Shown: positions 1 through 8,693, counted from the stretch's first letter. The stretch: 20,127 nucleotides of DNA from Bacteroidales bacterium (GCA_012838875.1 DUOL01000180.1:1-20127), one strand, 5' to 3'. A program made the numbers and translations. Notes: generated by a model from the letters alone, not told the origin.

Positions 1-443
1 TATGTTTTTCAGTAAATGAGGGCACACCCCACCCCAAATCGCTCGTCAATATTTTTAAAGAGTTACAAAATGACATTGGTTTTACCGTTCCCAAAAGCGG
101 GAACTTAGAAAAATGGGCAAAACAGGGGATTTTAATGATTAATGCAATATTGACCGTTCGTGCTCATTCGCCGGGTTCGCACAGAAACAAGGGTTGGGAA
201 ACTTTCACTGATGCCGTAATACGAAAATTATCGACCGATAGAGATGGACTCATTTTCATTTTGTGGGGGGCTTTTGCTCAAGAGAAAAGCGCACTAATCG
301 ACACAACAAAACATCGTATATTAAGAGCTGCACACCCCTCTCCATTTTCAGCCCATAAAGGTTTTTTCGGATGCAAACATTTCTCAAAAACAAACGAAAT
401 ACTAAGAAAAATGGGAAAAAGTGAAATTGACTGGAGTTTATAA
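1..443 (+). CDS. ung: Uracil-DNA glycosylase, C-terminal part (5' end outside the window)
   Basis: Family 1 uracil-DNA glycosylase removes uracil from DNA, the first step of base excision repair. The reading frame is open from position 3 to the stop at 441-443 and begins with CFSVNEGTPHPKSLVNIFKEL, which matches the family segment just after the catalytic water-activating loop; that loop itself lies upstream of the window. Further on are LMINAILTVRAHSPGSH and the DNA-intercalation and catalytic-His motif HPSPFSAHKGFFGCKHF, followed by the usual SKTNEIL. An ATG at 135 is internal and is not the start. About 146 C-terminal residues are visible, so roughly one third of the protein is missing only because of the window edge. 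The stop lies 2 bases from the stop of the convergent NamZ-like gene. Identification is firm. Confidence 0.95.
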   Translation, partial: CFSVNEGTPHPKSLVNIFKELQNDIGFTVPKSGNLEKWAKQGILMINAILTVRAHSPGSHRNKGWETFTDAVIRKLSTDRDGLIFILWGAFAQEKSALIDTTKHRILRAAHPSPFSAHKGFFGCKHFSKTNEILRKMGKSEIDWSL

Positions 444-445
444 GT

Positions 446-1627
446 TTACTCAGAGCTATCGTTATAGAGCAAATATTTTTTTCTAAGCAATTCAAATTCC
501 TCTAACTCATCTTGCCACGAAGCCTCAATCTCTTTTTGATTTTTACCGTCTAATATCATTTGACGCACAGTGGAATTTCCCATTAATTTATCAAAAAAGT
601 CGGGACGATTAAAAAAGAGCGATTTATCGGGGTAATTTTGATAAGCTTGGATAAGATAAGAAAGCGTAAAATCATTTTTCAATAAGCTAAGGTTGGAATC
701 CGCAATAGCTGTAAGATTTTCGCCTCTGCACTTTTTCTCGAGATGCGGCGGATTTTCTGCGACTCCTTTAATTGATTTAGGCGTAAAATAGAACTCACCT
801 GCTTTTAGCTCGGGGGCACCATAAATTTGAAAAGGAGTTGACGTACCTCGTCCCACACTAATGCCCGTTCCTTCAAACAGACAAAGTGAAGGGTATAGGT
901 TAATTGCTTCGTCTGTTTGTAAATTCGGAGAAGGAGGTATCGGTAGAGAATAGCGTGTTTGGTGTGTATAATTGTCAACAAGCACAAAATAGAGTTGACA
1001 AGTATCCTTATTTTTCAACCATTTTTCTCCGTTTATCATTTGTGCATACTCGGCAATAGTCATTCCATGTACGATAGGGATAGGATGCATACCGACAAAG
1101 GAAGTAAATTGAGGTTTTAAAACAGGACCGGCAACGTAATATCCATTTGGATTAGGTCTATCTAAAATCAACAACGGGATTTGGCTCTCGGCGGCGGCTT
1201 CCATTAGATAGTGCAAAGTCGAAATATAGGTGTAAAAACGACAACCAACATCTTGAATATCAAATATTAACAAATCAATATTTTGCATTTGTTCGTGTGT
1301 CGGTTTTTTATTTTTGCCATATAATGAAACGATTTCTATTCCTGTTTTCCGGTCGCGGGAAGAGTTAATCAAAGCACCTGCTTCGGCATCTCCTCTAAAG
1401 CCGTGCTCAGGTGAAAAAATTTTCACAACGTCAATTTCTGTAGCAATCAGTGTATCAATCAAATGGACTTCCCCTACCATAGATGTTTGGTTAGCACAAA
1501 CTGCTATGCGTTTTCCTTTTAAAAAGGGAAAATAGAGTTCCGTCTGTTCTGCTCCAACTTTAACTTGAGAGAAAAGAGAAATCGGCAAAAAATAAAAAAG
1601 TAGCAGATAGATAAATCTTCTATTCAT
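446..1627 (-). CDS. namZ: Secreted NamZ-like exo-beta-N-acetylmuramidase (DUF1343, GH171)
   Basis: The 393-residue protein has an N-terminal signal peptide (about residues 1-20, basic start then a Leu/Phe-rich core ending near LFSQ), so it is exported to the periplasm or outer membrane. The conserved DUF1343 motifs follow in order: ANQTSM (45-50), FSPEHGFRG (71-79), DIQDVGCRFYTYISTL (123-138), LDRPNPNG (155-162), HGMTIAEYA (187-195), then PPSPNLQT and a Gly-rich GTGISVGRGTSTPF stretch. Family knowledge: DUF1343 proteins such as Bacillus YbbC/NamZ release N-acetylmuramic acid from the non-reducing end of peptidoglycan fragments (GH171). That this protein has the same activity is an inference from the family. 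The Glu in SPEHG is a candidate acid residue, but I cannot confirm it. It is transcribed toward ung and lies 60 bases downstream of topA. A TACTTTTG box sits 20 bases before its ATG, so it need not depend on topA transcription. Confidence 0.85.
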   Translation of the reverse strand: MNRRFIYLLLFYFLPISLFSQVKVGAEQTELYFPFLKGKRIAVCANQTSMVGEVHLIDTLIATEIDVVKIFSPEHGFRGDAEAGALINSSRDRKTGIEIVSLYGKNKKPTHEQMQNIDLLIFDIQDVGCRFYTYISTLHYLMEAAAESQIPLLILDRPNPNGYYVAGPVLKPQFTSFVGMHPIPIVHGMTIAEYAQMINGEKWLKNKDTCQLYFVLVDNYTHQTRYSLPIPPSPNLQTDEAINLYPSLCLFEGTGISVGRGTSTPFQIYGAPELKAGEFYFTPKSIKGVAENPPHLEKKCRGENLTAIADSNLSLLKNDFTLSYLIQAYQNYPDKSLFFNRPDFFDKLMGNSTVRQMILDGKNQKEIEASWQDELEEFELLRKKYLLYNDSSE

Positions 1628-1647
1628 AAAACTTTTATGGTTATTTG

Positions 1648-1655
1648 CAAAAGTA
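1648..1655 (-). promoter_or_regulatory. Putative Bacteroidota -7 box for the NamZ-like gene
   Basis: Read on the minus strand the octamer is TACTTTTG, an exact match to the Bacteroidota -7 consensus TAnnTTTG, ending 20 bases before the ATG at 1627. The same 11-base context (TTACTTTTGCA on the minus strand) occurs in front of topA. I see no clear -33 TTTG at the proper spacing, so the call rests on the -7 element and its position. Confidence 0.4.
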
Positions 1656-1687
1656 AACGAAAAAACTACAAGAAAATAAATTCCCGA

Positions 1688-4189
1688 TTATTTTTTCTTG
1701 GTTGATTTCTTAAAAGTTCTTTTCTTATTAGTCGGTGAAGTTGTAGAGATAATTTCTAAACACTCTTCATAAGTTAAATTTTCAGCCACTCTATCCTTGG
1801 GAATTTTATAATTATCTTTCCCATTGGTAAGATAAGCACCGTAGCGACCATTCATAACTTTCAGATTAGCATTTTCGGAAAACTCACGTAAAACATTTTT
1901 GTTATGCCCGTTTTCTAATATATCAATAGCTTCTTCCATTGTCAAAGTTGCAGGATTTACTCCTTTAGGAAGCGTAATATTTTTACCGGCATACTTCAGG
2001 TAAGGTCCGTACCGTCCGACAATAACAAATATATCTTCCTCTTTATGTTTACCGAGCAATCTTGGGGCACGTTCAATATCAAGTTGTTTTTTCTCTTCAA
2101 TTAATTCAATGGAACGTTCGAGTGTAATTTCTAAGGGATCTTCTGTTTTAGGGATAGAGATAAAAGAGCCGTCATAACTTAGATAGGGACCAAAGCGACC
2201 GATTTTTACAACAATTTCACTTCCATTATACTCACCTAACGAACGCGGAAGTTTAAAAAGGTCAAGTGCCTCTTCTAATGTAATATATTCAATTGATTGT
2301 GTCTTTTTAAGGCGTGCATATCTTGGTTGCCCATCTTCATAGTTCTCACCTATTTGTACCATTGGACCATATTTCCCCAATTTTGCATACACTTTTTCAT
2401 TACTCTTCGGGTCAACGCCCAAAAAGCGTTCTCCGCTCGCTTTGGGTGAATATGCCAGAGCTTTTTCAACGGAAGGGTGAAACTCATCATAAAAATCTGC
2501 TATCATTGTTTGCCATTCAACTTCTCCCTCGGCAATATCATCAAATGATTTTTCAACATTAGCGGTAAAATTATAATCCATTATCGTGTCGAAATGCTCT
2601 TGTAAATACTCATTAACAACGATACCTACATCTGTTGGAAAGAGTTTATCTTTTTCGTTTCCGAACTTCTCTTTTTTCTCTTCTTCCTTTATAGTATCAT
2701 CTTTAAGAATTATCTTCTCAATAGTTCGGACACTACCGGGACGGCTCTCTTTAACAACATATTCCCGTTTTAAAATCGTAGAAATTGTCGGTGCATACGT
2801 TGAAGGACGTCCGATTCCAAGCTCCTCCATCTTTTTAACCAAACTTGCTTCGGAATAACGACTTGGCGGCTGAGCATATCTTTGCGTTGAAACAATTTCT
2901 TTCATAGACATCACATCTCCGGCAGTAAAGGAAGGCAACCAACCTTTAACTTCCTCTTCTTCTTCATCCTTAGACTCAATGTAAACTTTTAAAAATCCGG
3001 AAAAAAGAATCTCTTCTCCGGTAGTAACAAACTTCTCGCTACGATTGGAAATTGTCGTATTTATCGTTGTTTTCTCAATTTGAGCATCGCTCATTTGTGA
3101 TGCGATGGTTCGTTTCCAAATCAAATCATACAATTTTTTGGCAAAGGTATCACCCGGAATTGTATGCTTACTGATAAATGTCGGACGTATAGCTTCATGA
3201 GCTTCTTGCGCTCCTTTTGCTTTCGTAGTATATTTACGAACTTTAGAATATTTTTCACCGTACAGTGTAGTTACTTCATCCTTAATCGTATTAATAGCCA
3301 ATGAAGATAGGTTCACCGAGTCTGTACGCATATACGTAATAAATCCTGCTTCGTAAAGTTGCTGTGCAATGACCATCGTTTTAGAAACTGAAAAACCCAA
3401 CTTCCTTGAGGCTTCTTGCTGCAAAGTAGATGTCGTGAAAGGAGGAGCGGGAGATCTTTTTCCGGGTGATTTATTAACAGACTCTATTTTAAAAGTTGCT
3501 GTTTTACAACTATTTAGAAAATCCACAACCTCTTCTTTCGTCTTGAAGTTTTTATCTAATTCCCCTTCAAGTTCTTTCACCTCTTTATCTTGCGAAATAA
3601 AAGAACCTATCGTTCGATAAGAAAAATGTGTAACAAAATTATTAATTTCTCTATCTCTTTCTACTATAAGCCTAACGGCAACGGATTGAACTCTTCCGGC
3701 TGACAAGGAAGGTTTTACCTTTCTCCATAAAACGGGTGAAAGTTCAAAGCCGACCAATCTATCCAAAACACGTCTTGCTTGTTGTGCATCAACCAAATTT
3801 AGGTCCACTTGACGCGGATTTGCCAACGCATTTTCAATAGCTGTTTTGGTAATTTCATGAAACACAATACGTTTAATTTTCTCTTCCGGAATTTTAGCAG
3901 CTTCAATCAGATGCCAAGATATCGCTTCTCCTTCACGGTCGTCGTCAGTTGCAAGCCAAACAACATCCGCCTCTTGAACCATTTTCTTAATATCAGCAAT
4001 TAACGGCTTCTTATCAGGTAGAATTTCGTACTTAGGTGAAAAACCTTTAGCAATATCAATTCCTATATCTTTCGACGGCAAATCACGAACGTGCCCTTTA
4101 CTTGATATAACCGCAAACTCCTTCCCGACTAGTTTCTGGATTGTTTTAGCTTTAGCAGGCGACTCAACAATAATCAAATCTTTACTCAT
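1688..4189 (-). CDS. topA: DNA topoisomerase I (type IA)
   Basis: The 833-residue enzyme relaxes negatively supercoiled DNA by passing one strand through a transient single-strand break. The N-terminal TOPRIM domain shows LIIVESPAKAKTI (5-17) and the acidic TDDDREGE motif (81-88). The strand-binding segment SAGRVQSVAVRLI is at 163-175, and the catalytic tyrosine is Tyr286 in GFITYMRTDS. After the core there are no zinc-finger cysteine pairs. Instead the C-terminus holds four copies of a beta-rich repeat with a G(K/R)(Y/F)GP/AY-type core (KYGPMV, RFGPYL, RYGPYL, RYGAYL), the Toprim C-terminal repeat type found in many Bacteroidota. The last residues form a Lys/Arg-rich tail. It is divergent from gyrB, sharing a 182-base control region, and is followed by the NamZ-like gene. 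Length and motifs are normal for the family. Confidence 0.97.
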   Translation of the reverse strand: MSKDLIIVESPAKAKTIQKLVGKEFAVISSKGHVRDLPSKDIGIDIAKGFSPKYEILPDKKPLIADIKKMVQEADVVWLATDDDREGEAISWHLIEAAKIPEEKIKRIVFHEITKTAIENALANPRQVDLNLVDAQQARRVLDRLVGFELSPVLWRKVKPSLSAGRVQSVAVRLIVERDREINNFVTHFSYRTIGSFISQDKEVKELEGELDKNFKTKEEVVDFLNSCKTATFKIESVNKSPGKRSPAPPFTTSTLQQEASRKLGFSVSKTMVIAQQLYEAGFITYMRTDSVNLSSLAINTIKDEVTTLYGEKYSKVRKYTTKAKGAQEAHEAIRPTFISKHTIPGDTFAKKLYDLIWKRTIASQMSDAQIEKTTINTTISNRSEKFVTTGEEILFSGFLKVYIESKDEEEEEVKGWLPSFTAGDVMSMKEIVSTQRYAQPPSRYSEASLVKKMEELGIGRPSTYAPTISTILKREYVVKESRPGSVRTIEKIILKDDTIKEEEKKEKFGNEKDKLFPTDVGIVVNEYLQEHFDTIMDYNFTANVEKSFDDIAEGEVEWQTMIADFYDEFHPSVEKALAYSPKASGERFLGVDPKSNEKVYAKLGKYGPMVQIGENYEDGQPRYARLKKTQSIEYITLEEALDLFKLPRSLGEYNGSEIVVKIGRFGPYLSYDGSFISIPKTEDPLEITLERSIELIEEKKQLDIERAPRLLGKHKEEDIFVIVGRYGPYLKYAGKNITLPKGVNPATLTMEEAIDILENGHNKNVLREFSENANLKVMNGRYGAYLTNGKDNYKIPKDRVAENLTYEECLEIISTTSPTNKKRTFKKSTKKK

Positions 4190-4226
4190 ATTATAACTTC
4201 AAAATATTAAGGTTCTAAATTGAGTG

Positions 4227-4234
4227 CAAAAGTA
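4227..4234 (-). promoter_or_regulatory. Putative topA promoter (-7 box TACTTTTG)
   Basis: On the minus strand TACTTTTG matches the Bacteroidota -7 consensus TAnnTTTG exactly and ends 37 bases before the topA ATG. A TTTC, one base from the -33 TTTG, lies 18 bases further upstream (4253-4256). The predicted transcript start is therefore about 4220. The assignment is by consensus and position only. Confidence 0.45.
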
Positions 4235-4330
4235 ATAAAAATTAATCAGTTTGAAAAAAATAGATTTTTTAACCTCATTTTTTTTCCATAATCCTCGTCT
4301 TCTAATAGGAAAACAAATTGTTTTTTTTAT

Positions 4331-4338
4331 TATCTTTG
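4331..4338 (+). promoter_or_regulatory. Putative gyrB promoter (-7 box TATCTTTG)
   Basis: TATCTTTG fits TAnnTTTG exactly, and its end is 33 bases before the gyrB ATG at 4372. No good -33 TTTG is present; the upstream sequence is instead T- and A-tract rich. Together with the topA box this leaves about 96 bases of AT-rich DNA between two outward-facing promoters. A promoter here also argues against the upstream TTG at 4318 as the gyrB start. Confidence 0.45.
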
Positions 4339-4371
4339 CTCATCATTAAAAAACAAATTACTCTACTGATT

Positions 4372-6348
4372 ATGAATGAATTAGAAAACAACATTAACAA
4401 TAATAACGCATATACAGCTGACAATATACAAGTATTAGAAGGACTTGAAGCCGTAAGAAAAAGACCTGCCATGTATATCGGTGATGTTGCCGAAAGAGGG
4501 TTACATCATTTAGTTTATGAAGTAGTGGACAATTCGATTGATGAAGCCATGGCCGGATATTGCGATCGCATTGAAGTAGTTATATACCCTGATGATTCAA
4601 TTTCCGTAAAAGACAACGGACGTGGTATTCCTATCGATTTTCACGAAAAAGAACAGCGTTCGGCACTTGAAGTAGTGCTTACGGTTCTTCATGCGGGAGG
4701 TAAATTCAACAAAGATTCTTATAAAGTTTCCGGCGGACTACATGGTGTTGGCGTATCATGTGTCAACGCTCTATCAAAACATTTGATAGCTGAAGTTTTT
4801 AAAGATGGGAAGCACTATAAACAAGAATTTCAATTCGGAAAACCTCTTGCCCCCGTTCAAGAGATTGGAAAAACCAAAGAGCAAGGAACTAAAATTACGT
4901 TTTTCCCTGATGATAGCATATTTATTACGACTACTTATCAGTACGAAATTCTTGCTACAAGACTTAAAGAGTTAGCTTTTCTAAATAAAAAAATTACTCT
5001 TTCAATTACCGACTTGAGAAATGTTGATGATGATGGCAACCCCATTTCAGACACCTTTTACTCGGAAGAAGGACTTAAAGATTTTATTCAATATTTGGAC
5101 AGAGGACGGGAAAAGATTATGGAAACGCCCATTTATATGGAAGGAGAAAAATCTAATGTTCCTGTAGAAATTGTAATGCAATATAACACCTCTTTCACCG
5201 AGAATATTCACTCCTATGTAAATAATATCAACACTATTGAAGGAGGAACGCACCTTACCGGATTTAGACGTGCATTGACCAATACGTTAAAACGTTATGC
5301 TACCAATAGCAAGATGCTTGAAAAGTTAGAGAAACAAAAAATTGATATTTCCGGTGATGACTTTCGTGAAGGATTAACAGCGATTATCTCTGTTAAAGTC
5401 CAAGAGCCTCAATTTGAAGGACAAACAAAAACAAAATTGGGGAATAGTGAAGTGGAGGGTATTGTAAGTCAATTGGCGAGTGAAATGTTATCTTTTTATT
5501 TAGAAGAAAATCCTAAAGATGCCCGCGAGATTGTCAATAAAGTAATTCTTGCTGCCACGGCACGTCACGCCGCACGCCGCGCTCGCGAACTTGTACAACG
5601 TAAAGGGGTATTTAACAGTGGCGGGCTACCCGGAAAATTGGCGGATTGCTCCTCTAAAAATGCCGAAGAGTGCGAACTGTACTTAGTGGAAGGAGATTCC
5701 GCAGGCGGTACGGCTAAACAAGGTCGGGACAGCAGATATCAAGCTATCTTACCCCTTCGCGGAAAAATTTTGAACGTCGAAAAAGCGATGCAACACCGCG
5801 TCTTAGAAAGCGAAGAAATTAAAAATATCTATACGGCTCTCGGCGTAACAATTGGTACCGAAGAAGATAGCAAAGCACTGAATATAGATAAATTGCGTTA
5901 TCATAAGATTATTATTATGACTGACGCTGACGTGGACGGAAGTCACATTGCAACCTTAATTCTGACTTTCTTTTTCAGACACATGAAAGAATTAATAGAA
6001 AAAGGATATATTTATATTGCAACTCCACCCCTCTATCTGATTAAAAAAGGAAAAGATGAACGCTACGCATGGAGCGAAAAAGAACGACAAGAAATTGTTA
6101 ATGAGTTAACCCAAAACGGTAGCAACGAAGCAGGATTACACGTACAACGCTACAAAGGGTTAGGTGAGATGAATGATGAACAACTATGGTCAACGACTAT
6201 GGACCCGAAACAACGCACCTTACGCCAAATCACCATTGATAATGCAACCGAAGCCGATAGAGTTTTCTCTATGCTAATGGGCGATGAAGTGCCTCCTCGC
6301 CGCGAATTTATTGAAAAACATGCAAAATATGCAAATGTTGACATTTAG
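4372..6348 (+). CDS. gyrB: DNA gyrase subunit B
   Basis: GyrB carries the ATPase that powers introduction of negative supercoils by the GyrA2GyrB2 complex. From the ATG at 4372 the protein has 658 residues. The GHKL ATPase domain shows EVVDNSIDEA (from about 50), DNGRGIP (81-87) and GGKFNKDSYKVSGGLHGVGVS. The transducer domain follows, then the TOPRIM domain with the metal-binding LVEGDSAGGTAKQGRD and LPLRGKILNVEKA segments, DADVDGSHI, and QRYKGLGEMN near the C-terminus. It has the compact length without the large insertion of the E. coli protein. The frame is open upstream to a TTG at 4318, but that start would add an 18-residue hydrophobic tail and would overlap the likely promoter, so the ATG is chosen. 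ParE is the main alternative; the gyrase-type length and motifs favour GyrB, but separating them needs a phylogeny. Confidence 0.94.
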   Translation: MNELENNINNNNAYTADNIQVLEGLEAVRKRPAMYIGDVAERGLHHLVYEVVDNSIDEAMAGYCDRIEVVIYPDDSISVKDNGRGIPIDFHEKEQRSALEVVLTVLHAGGKFNKDSYKVSGGLHGVGVSCVNALSKHLIAEVFKDGKHYKQEFQFGKPLAPVQEIGKTKEQGTKITFFPDDSIFITTTYQYEILATRLKELAFLNKKITLSITDLRNVDDDGNPISDTFYSEEGLKDFIQYLDRGREKIMETPIYMEGEKSNVPVEIVMQYNTSFTENIHSYVNNINTIEGGTHLTGFRRALTNTLKRYATNSKMLEKLEKQKIDISGDDFREGLTAIISVKVQEPQFEGQTKTKLGNSEVEGIVSQLASEMLSFYLEENPKDAREIVNKVILAATARHAARRARELVQRKGVFNSGGLPGKLADCSSKNAEECELYLVEGDSAGGTAKQGRDSRYQAILPLRGKILNVEKAMQHRVLESEEIKNIYTALGVTIGTEEDSKALNIDKLRYHKIIIMTDADVDGSHIATLILTFFFRHMKELIEKGYIYIATPPLYLIKKGKDERYAWSEKERQEIVNELTQNGSNEAGLHVQRYKGLGEMNDEQLWSTTMDPKQRTLRQITIDNATEADRVFSMLMGDEVPPRREFIEKHAKYANVDI

Positions 6349-6427
6349 TTCACTTTTTCATTTTACACAATAAAAAACATTTTTTCATTACTAACATTTC
6401 ACCGCACTTAAATTATAACATTTTATA

Positions 6428-6435
6428 TATTTTTG
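6428..6435 (+). promoter_or_regulatory. Putative yebC promoter (-7 box TATTTTTG)
   Basis: The octamer TATTTTTG fits the Bacteroidota TAnnTTTG consensus and ends 22 bases before the yebC ATG, inside the 109-base gap after gyrB. No matching -33 TTTG is visible at 18-21 bases. In such AT-rich DNA chance matches are possible. Confidence 0.35.
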
Positions 6436-6457
6436 CAACAAGAAAAAAATTATAACA

Positions 6458-7168
6458 ATGGGAAGAGCCTTTGAATATAGAAAAGCAAGAAAATTTAAAC
6501 GATGGGGAAACATGGCTAAAGTTTTCACCCGTTTAGGAAAAGAGATTACGATGGCAGCTAAAACCGGCGGTCCCGACCCTGCACTAAATTCAAAATTACG
6601 CCTTTTAATGCAAAATGCACGAACGGAAAATATGCCTAAAGAGAATGTGGAACGTGCAATCAAAAGAGCTTTTGAAAAAGATACTACCGATTATAAAGAA
6701 GTAGTATACGAAGGATACGGTCCTAACGGTGTGGCTATCGTTATTGAAGCCGCCACCGATAATACACAACGAACCGTAGCAAATATTAGAAGCTATTTCA
6801 ACAAATATGGAGGAAGCCTCGGCACTTCCGGTATGCTCGACTTTATTTTCGATCGAAAATGTAGCTTTACCGTTAAAGAAAAAGAAAATTTAGACCTCGA
6901 AAATCTTGAACTTGAATTAATCGACTACGGCGTTGAAGAAGTTTTTGAAGATAATGACGAAATTGTAATCTTTGCAGACTTCCAAAATTTTGGCGCTATT
7001 CAAAAATATTTAGAACAAAATGATTTTGATATACTAAATTTTAAATTTGAACGTATTCCTAATGATGTGAAAAATATTCCCGAAGATGAAAGAGAGGAAA
7101 TTGACAAATTACTCGAAAAAATCGAAGAAGACGAAGATGTTACAAATGTGTTTCATAATATGGAATAA
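6458..7168 (+). CDS. yebC: YebC/PmpR family protein (TACO1 homologue)
   Basis: The 236-residue protein begins MGRAFEYRKARKFKRWGNMAKVF, a Bacteroidota version of the YebC N-terminus, followed by the conserved GGPDPALNSKLRLLMQNAR, NMPKENVERAIKRA, YEGYGPNGVAIVIEA and DNTQRT segments and FNKYGGSLGTSGML. These define the three-domain YebC fold. The family was long annotated as a transcriptional regulator; more recent work, including that on the mitochondrial relative TACO1, places it in translation, easing ribosome stalling at proline-rich stretches. Which role applies here cannot be read from the sequence. The C-terminus is markedly acidic (EDEREEIDKLLEKIEEDEDV). It lies 109 bases after gyrB with its own candidate -7 box, and 39 bases before the pRiA4b-like gene, with which it may be co-transcribed. 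Confidence 0.93.
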   Translation: MGRAFEYRKARKFKRWGNMAKVFTRLGKEITMAAKTGGPDPALNSKLRLLMQNARTENMPKENVERAIKRAFEKDTTDYKEVVYEGYGPNGVAIVIEAATDNTQRTVANIRSYFNKYGGSLGTSGMLDFIFDRKCSFTVKEKENLDLENLELELIDYGVEEVFEDNDEIVIFADFQNFGAIQKYLEQNDFDILNFKFERIPNDVKNIPEDEREEIDKLLEKIEEDEDVTNVFHNME

Positions 7169-7207
7169 AAAATGATTAATCGCGAATAATCTATAAATTT
7201 TGTAGTT

Positions 7208-7822
7208 ATGTATTGTTATAAATTTAGAGTTTTTTTTGACGAAATCGAAGATTTTGTTAGAGATATTGAAATCTCATCTACCGACAATTTTGAATCTTTT
7301 CATCAAATACTATATTCATCTATTGGGTTACAAGGCAATGAACTAGCTTCCTTTTCCATTTGCGACACAAAATGGAACAAACAAAAAGAGATAATGCTCA
7401 TTGATATGGGAGACGAAGAAACAGAAATAAGTGAACCCGCCATTTATGAAGAAAATGACATTTATACTACAAAATCAAACCTCCCGAAATTTGTGATGAA
7501 AGATGCCATCCTAAAAGATTTTATTGATAATCCTCATCAATATATTATTTACGAATACGACTTCATGTATCCTAAAATTTTCTTTATTGAATTGCTAAAA
7601 ACGTTCAAAGTAGAAAACGCCATAGACTTACCGCGTTGCACCTATAAAGAAAAGGAGTTACCCAAAGAGGAAAAACGAGTACACCATCCTATGCCGGAAG
7701 AGTTAAATAAAGACGATTTTGGTAACTTAGATTTTAATGACGAAGACGATGAGTATGATGACGGATTTGATGATGAAGATTTTTTAGACTTAGAAGATTT
7801 TGATGAAATTAAAGACCTTTAA
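7208..7822 (+). CDS. pRiA4b ORF-3-like protein with a highly acidic C-terminal tail
   Basis: The 204-residue protein starts MYCYKFRVFFDEIEDFVRDIEI and continues with a segment resembling the pRiA4b ORF-3-like family (also annotated as IS1096 passenger TnpR-like): a FESFHQILYSSIGL helix, then SFSICDTKW, and a later YEYDF strand. The fold call is by pattern recognition and is moderate. The molecular function of this family is not established. From about residue 165 the sequence is dominated by Asp and Glu with scattered Phe and Leu, ending in DFDEIKDL; this may be a disordered acidic tail, possibly for binding a basic partner (inference). No transposase is nearby, so the mobile-element name is probably only historical. 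The gene overlaps the start of miaA by 20 bases, and the GATGAT/GATGAA codons of the acidic tail themselves provide the miaA start codon, suggesting translational coupling. Confidence 0.7.
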   Translation: MYCYKFRVFFDEIEDFVRDIEISSTDNFESFHQILYSSIGLQGNELASFSICDTKWNKQKEIMLIDMGDEETEISEPAIYEENDIYTTKSNLPKFVMKDAILKDFIDNPHQYIIYEYDFMYPKIFFIELLKTFKVENAIDLPRCTYKEKELPKEEKRVHHPMPEELNKDDFGNLDFNDEDDEYDDGFDDEDFLDLEDFDEIKDL

Positions 7823-8693
7823 TAAACCAACTTTAATCGTTATTGCAGGACCAACCGCCGTTGGGAAAACAAAATTTTGTTTAAATCTAGCTAAGAAATA
7901 CCAAACATCTATTATCTCCGCCGATTCCCGACAGTTTTATCGAGAATTAAAAATTGGCACAGCTGCACCTACGGAGCAAGAACTCCAAACAGTTCCGCAC
8001 TATTTTATCGCACACCTTTCTATTCACGATTATTACAGTACCTCACGTTTTGAACAAGACGTCCTACAACTTCTTCCCTCTCTTTTTCAGCAAAATCAGG
8101 TCGTTATTATGACCGGAGGAAGTGGACTCTATCTGGATACCGTTTGCCATGGCATTGATGAACTCCCCGACCCTGACCCGGAAATTCGTCAATACGTTAT
8201 CGCTCTTTACGAAAAAAAGGGAATTGAAGAACTCCGAAAACAACTCAGAATTTTAGATTACGACTATTATCAAAAAGTTGACATCGCTAATTACAAAAGA
8301 TTAATGCGTGCAATCGAAGTCTCCCTGCAAACAGGCATGCCATATTCTAAGTTTTTGCAACAAAAACGCAAAAAAAGAGATTTTGAAATAGAAAAATATT
8401 GCCTTGTTCGTCCGCGGGAAATCCTTTTTGAACGTATAAATCGGCGTGTTGATGAAATGATGGAAAATAACTTATTACAAGAAGCTAAACAATTACACCC
8501 ATATAAAAAATTAAATGCCTTAAACACAGTTGGTTACAAAGAGCTTTTCCAATATATCGAAGGACAAATTACCCTTGAAGAGGCTATCAATAATATCAAA
8601 GTTAACACTCGCCGATACGCTAAACGACAATTAAATTGGTTTAAACGAGACCCCAATTATCAATATATTGATCTCGCCGCAAACGAGTTCTAA
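7803..8693 (+). CDS. miaA: tRNA dimethylallyltransferase, first paralogue
   Basis: MiaA transfers a dimethylallyl group to N6 of A37 in tRNAs that read codons starting with U. The 296-residue protein has the P-loop GPTAVGKT (16-23), the DSRQFY motif (41-46), the TGGSGLYL loop, and a C-terminal RRYAKRQLNWF segment typical of MiaA. The NTVGYKEL motif is intact, so this is the more canonical of the two paralogues in the window. An in-frame TTG at 7800 exists, but the ATG at 7803 is the better start. The start lies within the last 20 bases of the preceding gene. The stop is followed by a gene-free stretch containing the GC-rich repeat, and the next gene is convergent, so transcription is expected to end there. 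Confidence 0.95.
   Translation: MKLKTFNKPTLIVIAGPTAVGKTKFCLNLAKKYQTSIISADSRQFYRELKIGTAAPTEQELQTVPHYFIAHLSIHDYYSTSRFEQDVLQLLPSLFQQNQVVIMTGGSGLYLDTVCHGIDELPDPDPEIRQYVIALYEKKGIEELRKQLRILDYDYYQKVDIANYKRLMRAIEVSLQTGMPYSKFLQQKRKKRDFEIEKYCLVRPREILFERINRRVDEMMENNLLQEAKQLHPYKKLNALNTVGYKELFQYIEGQITLEEAINNIKVNTRRYAKRQLNWFKRDPNYQYIDLAANEF

Noticed and set aside
4318..4371. TTG at 4318 as the gyrB start
   Set aside because: It would add 18 hydrophobic residues not expected in GyrB and lies upstream of the likely promoter box; the ATG at 4372 fits.
7208..7822. Reading the pRiA4b/IS1096-like gene as evidence of an insertion sequence
   Set aside because: There is no transposase, no terminal inverted repeat and no target duplication; the gene sits in tight order with housekeeping neighbours.
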